Assembly: GCA_020724845.1 (NCBI GenBank) | Contig: DYGE01000007.1 | Coordinates: forward strand, 1 to 51,244 | DNA: 51,244 nt | Direction: 5' to 3' | Source: Candidatus Paceibacter sp. | Lineage (GTDB): Bacteria; Patescibacteriota; Minisyncoccia; UBA6257; 02-FULL-45-10c | Shown here: positions 11,199-20,935 of the stretch, one piece after another | Numbering within the stretch: the stretch's first letter is position 1 | Layout: the number at the start of each line of letters is the position of its first letter | Program-made: the position numbers and the translations under genes | The notes under the pieces: generated by a model | What the model was told of the DNA's origin: nothing | The model's input: only the letters and a program-made list of their open reading frames with translations | The model's database searches: none

Positions 11199-11465
11199 TT
11201 AGCGTCTTGGGCGCTCTTCCATCGGTCGGGCTTCATTAACGGTCAACGCGCGACCATCAAGCTCCTTGCCATTGAACATTTCAATAGCTTTTTCAGCTTC
11301 CTCTTCAGTAGACATTTCTACGAAGCCGAAACCCTTGGACCTGCCGGACATCCTATCCTTGATGACAACCGCTGACTCCACGTTACCAGCTTCAGAAAAA
11401 GCTTGGTTTAAAGAGTCATCGGTAGTGCCCCAGGACAAATTGCCGACGTATAATTTCTTTGCCAT
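11199..11465 (-). CDS. RRM-type RNA-binding protein
   Basis: KLYVGNLSW (RNP2) and KGFGFVEM (RNP1). Confidence 0.93.
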   Translation of the reverse strand: MAKKLYVGNLSWGTTDDSLNQAFSEAGNVESAVVIKDRMSGRSKGFGFVEMSTEEEAEKAIEMFNGKELDGRALTVNEARPMEERPRR

Positions 11466-11644
11466 GCAAATAAATCACGAGAATCTATCCGGTTTTTAAT
11501 TTAATTGTGGATAGATCCTAGCAAGCGACCTTTTCACCCCACTAACCGCAATTTATTTGCGTACTAGGAGAATAGACATAATCCCACACAATTTATGTAT
11601 GGATTTAACTTGCCTTAATATACTATGTGAGAATTAACCACTTG

Positions 11645-12352
11645 TCAATCCCCTCTCGTATAAAGGTCTTCCAAAGCGTCCAAAAGCTCTTTTCTGTACT
11701 CCCCGGTAAGGCCGCTGTTGATTATTTCGCGGTACGGCTTTTTATATCCGCTTACTAAGTTGCCATCAACGTAATCTCTAAATGACTTCAAATCGGGAAA
11801 AACTTTTTTTAATTCCGGGTTAAACTCCCGAGCCATCTTCCTAAGCTGGCGGATGGCGAAAGCCCAGGAATCCCGCTCGTCTTCACTCTGCAATTTCAGC
11901 ATTTCAGCAAAAAGCTCCGGGTCTTGCCAGATAGCCGGCTGTTTTTCCGTCAACTGGTCCAATCTTTTGACATCCTTGGATTTCTCCTTCTGCCTGGCCA
12001 GGTGCCCGATCTCGTGAAGAATAGAAAGTAAATACTGCCACTCTTCTTTCCGGAGTTCGACAGTATCAATGACTACCTGCTTTTTGCCATGGCGAACATA
12101 GGTTTCTCTGTCCTCGTCAACCTCCTCTCCCTGCCTTTGCAGAATTTCCTTGCTTACAAATTCATATCCGGGCAGCAATAAAGAATTAACTTTAAATTGT
12201 TGGCCAGAGGAATTTTCCAAGTTTATGGAAAGCTGGTTATCCCCTTCAACAACCCTGAAAACGCCTATCTCATCCTTAAGCTCAAACTTAAATCCGTTAT
12301 TCTCGGATTTTTCTCTTCCGGTAAAATGACTCCCGGCTGATTCCTTTTTCAT
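11645..12352 (-). CDS. hypothetical protein with HEIGH metallopeptidase-like motif
   Basis: LLSILHEIGHLARQK matches HExxH. Confidence 0.6.
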   Translation of the reverse strand: MKKESAGSHFTGREKSENNGFKFELKDEIGVFRVVEGDNQLSINLENSSGQQFKVNSLLLPGYEFVSKEILQRQGEEVDEDRETYVRHGKKQVVIDTVELRKEEWQYLLSILHEIGHLARQKEKSKDVKRLDQLTEKQPAIWQDPELFAEMLKLQSEDERDSWAFAIRQLRKMAREFNPELKKVFPDLKSFRDYVDGNLVSGYKKPYREIINSGLTGEYRKELLDALEDLYTRGD

Positions 12353-12399
12353 AAATTAAAGTTATCGGTAGTTTATATAAAAAGCAAATAGAAACCTAG

Positions 12400-13860
12400 C
12401 TATCCCCTCGCCAGCCAGTTGTGCAAAAATTCGGTGGCGCGGACGTCATCTTCATTGTAATTGATAATATCCTGGAGCACGCTGCGGTCCCGGGTCTCCA
12501 GCCACTTTTCGTACCAAAAAATACTTTGCGCTCCGCCGGCCTTTTCGTGCCGCCACTTATAATTCAGGTGCTTAGCTAAATCTTTAATGGAATAAAAATA
12601 CACCGGGAAAATGACGGAATCCTGGACTACTTTGGATAAATCGAAAAGCCGGGAATGGAAATATTCAAAGGCCGGAGAGCTGCGGTATTTTTGCGCCATA
12701 GCCAAAGTCTTGGAGCGCTCATAATCTGCGTAATGATAAACCAGATAATCCTTTGGCAATTTCTCCAACCAATCAAGAAAGTCACTCCACATTGCTTCTT
12801 CCTCCTCCGGCTTTTCCGCCAAAAAATAAACAAAGTATTTATTTTCCTTCTCATCAAAAATTACATTTTTATAATCAGCGTATTTCTTGTCCGGATCGCC
12901 GGAAATCCAAAACCCGAATAAGTACTCCGCCTGCAGGAGCGGGTCTCCCTCAATATCAAAATAAATTTTAAGCGGCGCTTCCGGTATTTCCGCCTGGCCG
13001 AAGCGCTTAATCTCTTTATCAACCAAAGATTGCGCCTGCAGTTTGTATTTTTCCAGCTTCTCCGGAGAGGCGTAAGGAATTTTAGGCAGTTCGGCCACCG
13101 CCGCCTTCGCGAGATCATGAACCGTCTTAATGCCAAGATTCCTTAACTCCGGATGAGAACGAGAATCCAGCTTATAAATAAGCGCGATATCGTCTTTTTC
13201 TTCCGCCTCGCTGACGCATTTTTTAAACCACGGGCTTTCCTTGCAGGAAGAAGCCAGTTTCAGCGGCGGCTTGGCGCCCCGCATAATTCCAATTATGACC
13301 CCAATTCTTTCCTTGGTCCTTTTCATGTCTTTTTCGCTGACATCCAGCTGGATCCTCTTCATTTCTTTATTGATAATCGCGAGCTCCTCCGGAAAACGCT
13401 CCTGAATTCTCTCCAAAATCATACCGTAGATTATCAGCTGGGATTCCTGCTCTTTGCTTATTTCTTTAGAAGATTTGATATCCAAGGGCGCGTAATAATA
13501 ATCTCCGAACTTGGACTTGCCCGGCTTTTTCTCCATCAAGTCCGGCCGTCCGCGATACACAATGCCGCTATCTTCAAACTGAATAGCGCCTTGATAAATA
13601 AGCTCGGAGCCGGATTCCATCAGCTTCAGAGTTTCCTCATAGGCCTTGGCCGGGTCCTCTTCCTTTACTTCATCAAAAGATAAGTCCTTTACATACTCGT
13701 CTTCGTGCTCAACTCCCTGCTCCCGTATCTTTAAAACCAATTCCGGCTCTTCGGCTTTTTCTTTTTCGTCGCTGTAAAGATCATGCCAAATCCAATGGGG
13801 ACATTTAGCGTATTTAAAAAAAAGCGACGGCGTAAATATGTTTTTAGCTCCAGAATCCAT
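12400..13860 (-). CDS. TM0106-family RecB-like putative nuclease with RNase H-like domain
   Basis: N-terminal RecB-like region, LKIYFDIEGDP and LVYHYADYE...NYNEDDVRAT exonuclease-like motifs. Confidence 0.8.
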   Translation of the reverse strand: MDSGAKNIFTPSLFFKYAKCPHWIWHDLYSDEKEKAEEPELVLKIREQGVEHEDEYVKDLSFDEVKEEDPAKAYEETLKLMESGSELIYQGAIQFEDSGIVYRGRPDLMEKKPGKSKFGDYYYAPLDIKSSKEISKEQESQLIIYGMILERIQERFPEELAIINKEMKRIQLDVSEKDMKRTKERIGVIIGIMRGAKPPLKLASSCKESPWFKKCVSEAEEKDDIALIYKLDSRSHPELRNLGIKTVHDLAKAAVAELPKIPYASPEKLEKYKLQAQSLVDKEIKRFGQAEIPEAPLKIYFDIEGDPLLQAEYLFGFWISGDPDKKYADYKNVIFDEKENKYFVYFLAEKPEEEEAMWSDFLDWLEKLPKDYLVYHYADYERSKTLAMAQKYRSSPAFEYFHSRLFDLSKVVQDSVIFPVYFYSIKDLAKHLNYKWRHEKAGGAQSIFWYEKWLETRDRSVLQDIINYNEDDVRATEFLHNWLARG

Positions 13861-13869
13861 TTGGATAAA

Positions 13870-14661
13870 TTATAACTTCCTATAAAGCTGTTTGAAAATA
13901 ACCTTTTGGAAATCAGCCAAAGGCGCGTTTTCAATCACCAGCGCCTGCTCTTTGTTTAAATCAATCAAAGCCAGCCGGCTGCCGTAAATAATCTGAATAA
14001 TATTTTGGTCAAACAAACTGGCCTCCGGGGGAATAAATTTTATAAAGCGTTCCAAGCGCGGACGCTTCTGCTTTCCGGATTCCGGATTGCTGATAACCAA
14101 GCGCTCCAGCTTCTTTCTATCCCGGCGCTTCCGGTAGTCCGGCGACAGATAGCGATTGACCGCGGCTAGATCCTTTTCCGAAGTGTAGCGGTAAAAAGTA
14201 TCTCCGCGCCCGGTATGGTCAATTACATCGTCAAAAACCGCCCGGATCCCTTTAGGCCCGCGGAAAATTCTCATGGAGCTGTCCACCGTTTCAACATCTG
14301 CCGCCTCTCGCTTCTTTATCAACGCGGAAACATTCTCCAGATCTTTTGTGAACAATTCAGAAATGCGGCGCGCGCTTTCCGGAACGTAATAAGTTCGTTT
14401 GCCGATTTTCTTGGTTGATATCAGCTTTGCGCCAAGCAAATCTTCCAGCGCGCGGTAAACCGCCGGCCGGTGCAGTCCGGTCGCCTGGATTACCTCGGTA
14501 GCCGAAAGCGGGCTATTCTTCCGGATCGCCTTATAAACCGCGAAAGCGTGCCTCCTGAACCCCAGCCGCTTAAAAACCTGGGGGAAATTCTTAATCTCCG
14601 CCATAGTTATCATTGTACTTTTTTTGATACAGATTTTCAAGTTTAATGGACTTTTCCGCAA
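13870..14661 (-). CDS. TrmB-like winged-helix transcriptional regulator
   Basis: FAVYKAIRKNSPLSATEVIQATGLHRPAVYRALEDLLGAKLISTKKIGKRTYYVPE; start probably at internal Met (MTMAEIK). Confidence 0.75.
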   Translation of the reverse strand: MRKSPLNLKICIKKSTMITMAEIKNFPQVFKRLGFRRHAFAVYKAIRKNSPLSATEVIQATGLHRPAVYRALEDLLGAKLISTKKIGKRTYYVPESARRISELFTKDLENVSALIKKREAADVETVDSSMRIFRGPKGIRAVFDDVIDHTGRGDTFYRYTSEKDLAAVNRYLSPDYRKRRDRKKLERLVISNPESGKQKRPRLERFIKFIPPEASLFDQNIIQIIYGSRLALIDLNKEQALVIENAPLADFQKVIFKQLYRKL

Positions 14662-14715
14662 AACCTGGTATATTCACAAGAGCAGTGCCTTGAAATCTAA
14701 ACAAGGAGGCCGCTG

Positions 14716-15717
14716 ATGGAAAAGACTTCCTGCGAGAACAAATTCGTCCTACTCTCTTCTCCCCTGGCGCAAAACTTGGGCGAAGAAATAGCAGAGCATC
14801 TGCGAAAACGCGGCTTGGAAATGCCGCATCACCGCATAGAATACACGACTTTCGCCAACGGCGAACTTCTGCCGCAGATTCCGCACGCTATCCGTGGACA
14901 GCACGTCTTCTTCCTACACACCCTTCAGCATCCGGACCCGAACGCCGCGGTTATGATGATGCTCCTGGCGGCCGATGCCATGAGAAGGGCGTCAGTCTCC
15001 GGAATAACTCTGGTCACGCCCTATCTTCCCTATCTCCGGCAAGATCGTAAAGATCAGCCGCGAGTCCCGATCTCCGCCCGCCTACTCGCCGATCTTATTG
15101 AATCCAACAGCGCCATAAAGCAGCTGATTACTATTGATATGCACGCCGAACAGGAACAGGGATTCTTTTCCATTCCGGTTGAAAACCTGGCTGGATTCCA
15201 TCTCTTCTCCGATCACATCCGAAATCGCTTTGGAGACGGCCTGGAACAAGTTGTGGCCGTCGCCGCCGATTTCGGAGCGGCAGTCAGAACCAGGCGCCTC
15301 GCCAAAGCGCTTGGCGATATCCCGGTGGCGATTTTTGAGAAGAGGCGCCCGGCGCCCAACAAGTCGGAAATCGTTTCCACTATTGGCTCCAGCGTGGAAG
15401 GAAAGCACGTCGTCATTTATGAAGATATGATTGATTCCGGAAACACCATTCGCGGAGTCGCCAGAGCGGTCAAGGGCATGGGCGCCAAAAGCGTCTCGGT
15501 TTACGCGACGCACGGAATTTTCAGCGGCGGGGTTGAGAAAAACTTCTCCCTGGAAGATTTCTATGTTGCCTGCACAGATTCAATCCCGCGAACCGAAGAC
15601 TACTACCGAAAAGAGAGTTGGCTTGCCAGAGTTCCGGCTGCCGCTTACTTCGCGGAAGCCATCTACGAGGCAACTCGTCTGGGCGGCAGCATTAGCAAGC
15701 TGGAGAAATCCCGCTAA
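14716..15717 (+). CDS. prs: ribose-phosphate pyrophosphokinase
   Basis: Tandem PRTase fold, DLIESNS / ITIDMHAEQ, PRPP loop VIYEDMIDSGNTIRG; AAGGAGG RBS. Confidence 0.92.
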   Translation: MEKTSCENKFVLLSSPLAQNLGEEIAEHLRKRGLEMPHHRIEYTTFANGELLPQIPHAIRGQHVFFLHTLQHPDPNAAVMMMLLAADAMRRASVSGITLVTPYLPYLRQDRKDQPRVPISARLLADLIESNSAIKQLITIDMHAEQEQGFFSIPVENLAGFHLFSDHIRNRFGDGLEQVVAVAADFGAAVRTRRLAKALGDIPVAIFEKRRPAPNKSEIVSTIGSSVEGKHVVIYEDMIDSGNTIRGVARAVKGMGAKSVSVYATHGIFSGGVEKNFSLEDFYVACTDSIPRTEDYYRKESWLARVPAAAYFAEAIYEATRLGGSISKLEKSR

Positions 15718-15727
15718 GGGTAGCAAT

Positions 15728-16258
15728 ATGGAATACCTGAAAAAATTTATTAAAGACGTACCAGACTTTCCAAAGAAAGGTATCATTTTCCGCGACATCA
15801 CTTCCCTGCTGGAATATCCTTCGGCTTTCAGAGAAGTTGTCAGCCGCTTGGCTGCCAATTGGAAAGGCCGGGCTGACGCCATCGCCGCCCTGGACGCCAG
15901 AGGATTTATCTTCGGAAGCGCGTTGGCGCTGGAGCTGGGAGTTCCATTAATCCTGATGCGAAAGAAAGGGAAACTGCCGAGAAAGACCGTCAGCGTTTCT
16001 TACGGCCTGGAATACGGAACTGATGTTCTGGAAGCCCATGTGGAATCAGTCAGACCGGGAATGAGAGTCCTGGTGGTTGATGATCTGCTGGCGACCGGCG
16101 GCACAGCTCTCTCCGCCTGCTCGCTGATTGAAAGATTGGGAGCGGAAGTTGCCGGCTGCGCTTTCGTTATTGAACTTGAAGGCCTGCCCGGACGCGCGGC
16201 GCTCAAAGATTACCAAGTTGACTCACTGGTGAAATATAAAGAAAAGGCCAATGAATAA
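15728..16258 (+). CDS. apt: adenine phosphoribosyltransferase
   Basis: MEYLKKFIKDVPDFPKKGIIFRDITSLL; DARGFIFG; VLVVDDLLATGGTA; start trimmed from the longer ORF. Confidence 0.95.
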   Translation: MEYLKKFIKDVPDFPKKGIIFRDITSLLEYPSAFREVVSRLAANWKGRADAIAALDARGFIFGSALALELGVPLILMRKKGKLPRKTVSVSYGLEYGTDVLEAHVESVRPGMRVLVVDDLLATGGTALSACSLIERLGAEVAGCAFVIELEGLPGRAALKDYQVDSLVKYKEKANE

Positions 16259-16655
16259 CAGCGAAAAAATAATCTACTGCGCTGATGTGATCGCTCGTTA
16301 TGGAAACCGCATCGTAATCGTTGAACGGCTAAGCAAAGTGCCGGGGCTGGCGCTTCCGGGAGGCAAACAAGGTCCCGGCGAAACGCTCTCCCAAACCGCC
16401 AAGCGGGAAATGAAAGAAGAAGTTGGGCTGGATCTGATCATTGAGGAAGTATTAGGAACGCGCGCTGAAAAAGGCCGCGACCCAAGAGGCCATTACGTTT
16501 CCACGATCTTCCTAGGAACAGCGCGCGGCACGCCGCGAGATGAACCCGGGAAGACAAAAGTGCTATTTCTTGATCCGAAAGATTTCCAGAAAGAAAGGAG
16601 TCGGTTCGTCTTTGATCACGCTGACATCCTAGCAGAATATTGGCACTTAATTTAA
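16251..16655 (+). CDS. NUDIX hydrolase
   Basis: GKQGPGETLSQTAKREMKEEVGL Nudix box. Confidence 0.93.
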   Translation: MNNSEKIIYCADVIARYGNRIVIVERLSKVPGLALPGGKQGPGETLSQTAKREMKEEVGLDLIIEEVLGTRAEKGRDPRGHYVSTIFLGTARGTPRDEPGKTKVLFLDPKDFQKERSRFVFDHADILAEYWHLI

Positions 16656-16693
16656 AAATACAAACCCGATCTGAACGATCGGGTTTTCCATTT

Positions 16694-17761
16694 CTATACT
16701 ATTTCTTCCCAAGGCAAGCCAGGCCGGCCGAAGTGGCCGTAAGCGGCTGTCTGCTGGAAAATCGGCTGGCGAAGATTTAAGCGCTCAATGATCGCCGCCG
16801 GACGAAAATCATATTCTTTTTTGACTAAATCCGCCAAGCTTTCTCCTTTGTCATTTATAGCTTCCACCATCAACGGCTCCGCTCTTCCGATCGCGTAAGC
16901 CACGGAAACCAAGCACTTCTTGGCATGGCCTTGCGCTACCAGGTTCTTGGCCACAAAACGGCACATATAAGCGGCCGAACGGTCAACTTTAGTAGCGTCT
17001 TTGCCGGAAAAACATCCTCCGCCATGAGGTATCAATCCGCCGTAAGTGTCTACCATTATCTTTCTGCCGGTCAGTCCAGCGTCAGCCGCGAAACCGCCCT
17101 GCACGAACTTGCCGGTTGGATTAGTCAGTATTTCTATTTTGCCGGCATCCGAGCCGTATTCTTCGGTTAGCGGAGCAATCAATTCCTTAATAAGAGTTGC
17201 TCTGATTTCATCCTGGCTGACCGCCTCGTCATGCTGGGCGCTGACTAAAATAGATCTTATCTTTTCTCCCTCCAAAGTAGCTTGCGCTTTGCCGTCCGGA
17301 CGCAGCCAATCCGCTTTGCCGCTTTTTCGCAAATCTTCCAGGCCCTTGGTCAACCTATGCGCCAGCACAACTCCCTTAGGCATAAATTCCGGAGTTTCAT
17401 CGGTCGCGTAGCCGTACATAATGCCCTGGTCGCCCGCTCCGCCGGTATCCACGCCCATCGCGATATCCGGCGACTGCTGCACCACGTGAGAGATTATTTT
17501 CAGCTCGTCCTGATAACCGATGTCTTTATATACCTGCCTGGCAATTTGTTCGTAAGAAACATCAGCTGAACTGGTAACCTCGCCTCCCATGACTAGCAAC
17601 CCATGCGAACCGAAAGTTTCCACCGCCACCCGGCTTTTCGGATCCTGCCGCAAGCAATCGTCTAAAATGGCGTCGGAAATCTGATCGCAGACCTTGTCCG
17701 GATGGCCGGAAGTAACGCTTTCCACGGTATAGATTTTAGGAATATAAATCATTTTATTCAA
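16694..17761 (-). CDS. metK: S-adenosylmethionine synthetase
   Basis: TVESVTSGHPDKVCDQISDAILD; GAGDQGIMYGYA; GGGCFSGKDATKVDRSAAY. Confidence 0.97.
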   Translation of the reverse strand: MNKMIYIPKIYTVESVTSGHPDKVCDQISDAILDDCLRQDPKSRVAVETFGSHGLLVMGGEVTSSADVSYEQIARQVYKDIGYQDELKIISHVVQQSPDIAMGVDTGGAGDQGIMYGYATDETPEFMPKGVVLAHRLTKGLEDLRKSGKADWLRPDGKAQATLEGEKIRSILVSAQHDEAVSQDEIRATLIKELIAPLTEEYGSDAGKIEILTNPTGKFVQGGFAADAGLTGRKIMVDTYGGLIPHGGGCFSGKDATKVDRSAAYMCRFVAKNLVAQGHAKKCLVSVAYAIGRAEPLMVEAINDKGESLADLVKKEYDFRPAAIIERLNLRQPIFQQTAAYGHFGRPGLPWEEIV

Positions 17762-17810
17762 TCTATTCTATCATAGATATTTTTAAGGTGAAAATCCAGA
17801 CATCTCCAAA

Positions 17811-17920
17811 GGAAACACCTATACTATTTCGGATATTCGGGATGGCAGTGGGATCAATTTCTATCCGTTTACGGATATTTTATAAATAAAGGCGATATCC
17901 GAGATAGTATAGGTGTTTCC
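17811..17920. repeat. 110-nt inverted-repeat element upstream of metK
   Basis: GGAAACACCTATACTATTTCGGATAT (17811-17836) pairs with ATATCCGAGATAGTATAGGTGTTTCC (17895-17920) with one wobble; inner ATCCG-TTTA-CGGAT hairpin. Confidence 0.85.
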
Positions 17921-17950
17921 TCCTAGTCTTGAATAAAAAAACCCCGATAT

Positions 17951-18346
17951 TTATCGGGGCGGGCCGCTATGCCGAAATCTTAAGTGGCTAGCTAGCCTTT
18001 CTACCAATTCCTTCCGCCGCCTTTTCTGTAGTTGGCTATAGAATTCTTTGCCTTTCCCAACAAACATCTTACTCTCTAACGCAGAAAGGTCATCCAGCGC
18101 CCAAGACTCTTCAGCTTTCATGATCAACGAAACCACGTACGGGCTAAAAAATCTTTCTAAGCGACTTACGGCCCGATGTATATTGCTAAAACCGACCGCC
18201 GCGAATTTTTCCATGTGCGACTCGCTCGGCTCCGGATGCCGCCGCTGCCACTCCGCCGCTCTTTCAGCGATCTCTTGCCATTCCTTCGTTCTCGCCTTCT
18301 CAAATTTTTTCAGCAGCTCATGCGCTTCCTTCTTGTAGGTTTTCAC
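17951..18346 (-). CDS. small helical hypothetical protein, paralogue of 18425..18853
   Basis: TTGAAA-N17-TAAGAT promoter, AGGAGG RBS, terminator at the 3' end. Confidence 0.7.
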   Translation of the reverse strand: MKTYKKEAHELLKKFEKARTKEWQEIAERAAEWQRRHPEPSESHMEKFAAVGFSNIHRAVSRLERFFSPYVVSLIMKAEESWALDDLSALESKMFVGKGKEFYSQLQKRRRKELVERLASHLRFRHSGPPR

Positions 18347-18424
18347 AGTAATCCTCCTTGCAAGAACCGCTTAAGATCTTACCAGAAACCCCCGATTATT
18401 TCAAGATTCGAAATAAAATACCGC

Positions 18425-18853
18425 TTATTTTTTAAGCGGCTTGATTTTACCTGATTTCAGACCTTCGGCTATCTTACTAACCAGCTCCTTCTTGCGTTTA
18501 TTATCCAGCTCTTCCAATTCCTCATCCGTAGGAGGGGTAGGCCTTTGGCCGGCTTGCATCTTCGCGAAAAATTCCGCCATGAACCTGCCATCCTCCCTCT
18601 CCCAAGATTGCATTGTTTGAATCAATAGATCTAGAAATTCCTTGCCAAACTTTGCTATCAACTCTTTATCAATCTCCTTCCCCATTTTATCAAATTCCTT
18701 AACTAAAGCTTCCACCTCTTGCGGTCTAGGATTAGGGTGATCTTTCTCCCACTGCAACCCTTTTTCTTTTACCATTCTGTCATAGTGTTCCGACTGTTTA
18801 TCAAACTCCTTAAGAAAATCTTCGGCTTCCTTCTGATAGTCTCGCCCTTGCAT
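18425..18853 (-). CDS. small helical hypothetical protein, paralogue of 17951..18346
   Basis: Shared layout YxKEAxxxLKxFxK...W...HPxPxxxxxE...AxxxxxRRKELVxxxAxxL. Confidence 0.7.
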   Translation of the reverse strand: MQGRDYQKEAEDFLKEFDKQSEHYDRMVKEKGLQWEKDHPNPRPQEVEALVKEFDKMGKEIDKELIAKFGKEFLDLLIQTMQSWEREDGRFMAEFFAKMQAGQRPTPPTDEELEELDNKRKKELVSKIAEGLKSGKIKPLKK

Positions 18854-18931
18854 CTTCCCCCTTGTGTTGTAGGATCGCTACTTAGCAGAATAACAGAGCC
18901 ATATCTTTATTACAAACCGACTTAATATTTT

Positions 18932-19507
18932 TTATTTAAACTTTATAGAAATTTCCAGCGCGTCGTCATGCTCCGGCAGGCCGGACGCGTTGGATTTTCG
19001 TAAAATCAGCGAGCCTCGCTCACCGTAAGCCGGCTTTTCAAACTCCAAGACAGCCCGAAAAGGCACGTATTCGGTTGTCATCCAAGAATCCTGCGCCTCC
19101 GCGTAATGCTGGGCAATAATCAAACCATCCCAGTCCGTCAACACTACCGGAAAAGTCGCTTCAAAATACCAAGGCCCGCGCGCCTCGCCGGTAATGATTA
19201 GCGGACTTTCAATTGCCTCGCCCGAACGCGGAGAAGTTAATCTGATGATATCAGTGTTTCCGGTCGTTGTTGCTAACTCCTCCGGCATCTCCTTCTGAAC
19301 TCCGGCAAACACCACTGATCCCAATAAGATAAAAATTACTCCCAGAATCCGATACACCAGCACTGTTCTCCGACTAGGCAGATATTCAGCCCCCTCAACC
19401 CAAAAAGTTGTCCAGCGCTTAAACCGAATCATCCAGTCCGGCTTTAAAAGTGAAAGCAAGCCAAAAGACAGAAAAATTCCGACAATTATATACGCCTCGT
19501 AATCCAT
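18932..19507 (-). CDS. membrane protein with Gmad2-like immunoglobulin domain
   Basis: N-terminal TM plus RLTSPRSGEAIESPLIITGEARGPWYFEATFPVVLTDWDG. Confidence 0.7.
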   Translation of the reverse strand: MDYEAYIIVGIFLSFGLLSLLKPDWMIRFKRWTTFWVEGAEYLPSRRTVLVYRILGVIFILLGSVVFAGVQKEMPEELATTTGNTDIIRLTSPRSGEAIESPLIITGEARGPWYFEATFPVVLTDWDGLIIAQHYAEAQDSWMTTEYVPFRAVLEFEKPAYGERGSLILRKSNASGLPEHDDALEISIKFK

Positions 19508-19603
19508 ACATTCATTTTAACATAAAACTTTGGCAACTTTTCTTACGCTTAAGCAACTATCTTCCTAAAAATAAAAAATCCCCGCCTGGGCGGGGAAAGA
19601 TAC

Positions 19604-19837
19604 TTATCGGCGCGCGCGAGACTTGCGTTTTTTCTTGGTTTTATACGGCTCTGTCCGGTCAAAAACATAAACCAGATACTCCATCATCTCTGGATCCCGA
19701 TTGTCGAAGTTATCATCGTCATACTCACAGTTATAAGCGCAGCCTACCTCGTCTATCTGTCTCCGACAACCTTTGCAAACGAGAAGTCTGATTTCCTCTT
19801 GTTTCTTCCTATCAGTCGGATTCGGCACCGCGGCCAT
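19604..19837 (-). CDS. small Cys-containing hypothetical protein
   Basis: CKGCRRQIDEVGCAYNC; TTGACT-N17-TAATCT promoter; terminator at the 3' end. Confidence 0.6.
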   Translation of the reverse strand: MAAVPNPTDRKKQEEIRLLVCKGCRRQIDEVGCAYNCEYDDDNFDNRDPEMMEYLVYVFDRTEPYKTKKKRKSRARR

Positions 19838-19897
19838 GATCGCCCACCTTCTTTACCTTGGATAACATCTGCCTAGAGATTAGAAGAAAAATTATCG

Positions 19898-20485
19898 CTA
19901 GTCAAGCACCAACTTTCCTTCCTTTATACTCCTCTCTAAATCCGTTTCTGCCTCTTCCCTTAGTGCCTCCAGGCGCTTTAAACAGCTCAATCCCAACTCT
20001 CTTTCATGACCCCTTAATCTCTGAAGCGCCCCCTCTAGCTTTTGAGCATCGTAATTCGGATTTATCTTGCCGAACTCAACTCTCCAAGGATCAAAGCTAT
20101 CCACATAGACCGTGTTGCCATTCTTATCCCGCTTGAAATTGAAATCAGAATAATCCAGCCAAACTCCTAATTCCTTGGCTGACTTGAAAAAGACTTCTAT
20201 ATCCTTATCGTCTTCCCGAAATTTCAATTCATCAAGTTCCCTACCCTCTATCTTATCAACCACAATTACATGAGGATCAGAAGCGGCCAGATGGATATCA
20301 GCAATCTGCTCGGGGAAAATAAAGCGCAAAATCTTGGTCAGATAAAATCGCGCCTTTACTCTGTTATGCGATTCTTGCCGATATGCGTGGAAAACTCCAA
20401 TAGCCTGCTCCGGATTTCCCAGGTCCTCAAAAACCTCCTTCTCATTTCCTCCCCCTAATTTTTCGCCTAATCTCTTTTCCAACAT
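19898..20485 (-). CDS. hypothetical protein with kinase-like sequence features
   Basis: LGGGNEKEVFED glycine loop-like start and WLDYSDFNFKRDKNGNTVYVDSFDP segment. Confidence 0.55.
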   Translation of the reverse strand: MLEKRLGEKLGGGNEKEVFEDLGNPEQAIGVFHAYRQESHNRVKARFYLTKILRFIFPEQIADIHLAASDPHVIVVDKIEGRELDELKFREDDKDIEVFFKSAKELGVWLDYSDFNFKRDKNGNTVYVDSFDPWRVEFGKINPNYDAQKLEGALQRLRGHERELGLSCLKRLEALREEAETDLERSIKEGKLVLD

Positions 20486-20491
20486 AATCCT

Positions 20492-20857
20492 TTATTCTTG
20501 CCCATCCTCTTTTCTCTGTCTCTTCTTAATCTCCTCGAAGAACTTGACCACTCCTTCCAAAACGCCAGGGTCTGCGAAATTCTTATCTTTAAATTCCAGT
20601 AATTTTTCAATTTCAGCGCGCAATTCGTCATCCATGCTACCAAATTCCCCATTTAAAAATTGCTCTGCTGTAGAAAATAATCTCTTCCAATTTTTTTGTA
20701 GCATGAAGCCGGTCTCACTTCTTTTTTCGTCAGATTGTTCAAACTCTTTCAGAAGAAAAACAGCCGATTGAACAATGGAAAATATACTCATAGCATCATG
20801 CTCGAACTGATCCCTTAACTCCCTTCCTTCTTTTTTCGGCATTTTTTCCGGGTTCAT
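20492..20857 (-). CDS. helical hypothetical protein, probable operon partner of 19898..20485
   Basis: Acidic/basic helical ORF ending 7 nt from the next gene. Confidence 0.6.
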   Translation of the reverse strand: MNPEKMPKKEGRELRDQFEHDAMSIFSIVQSAVFLLKEFEQSDEKRSETGFMLQKNWKRLFSTAEQFLNGEFGSMDDELRAEIEKLLEFKDKNFADPGVLEGVVKFFEEIKKRQRKEDGQE

Positions 20858-20935
20858 AGTCAGGTTATACCTATTTTACACTAAAACTGCGGACAAGTTA
20901 AATACCCCGACGCAGTATTGAGATATTTATTTTTC

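Noticed and set aside
17762-17950. SAM riboswitch upstream of metK
   Set aside because: The inverted-repeat element lacks recognisable SAM-I/II/III core motifs and appears to lie upstream of the metK promoter; left as an unexplained repeat
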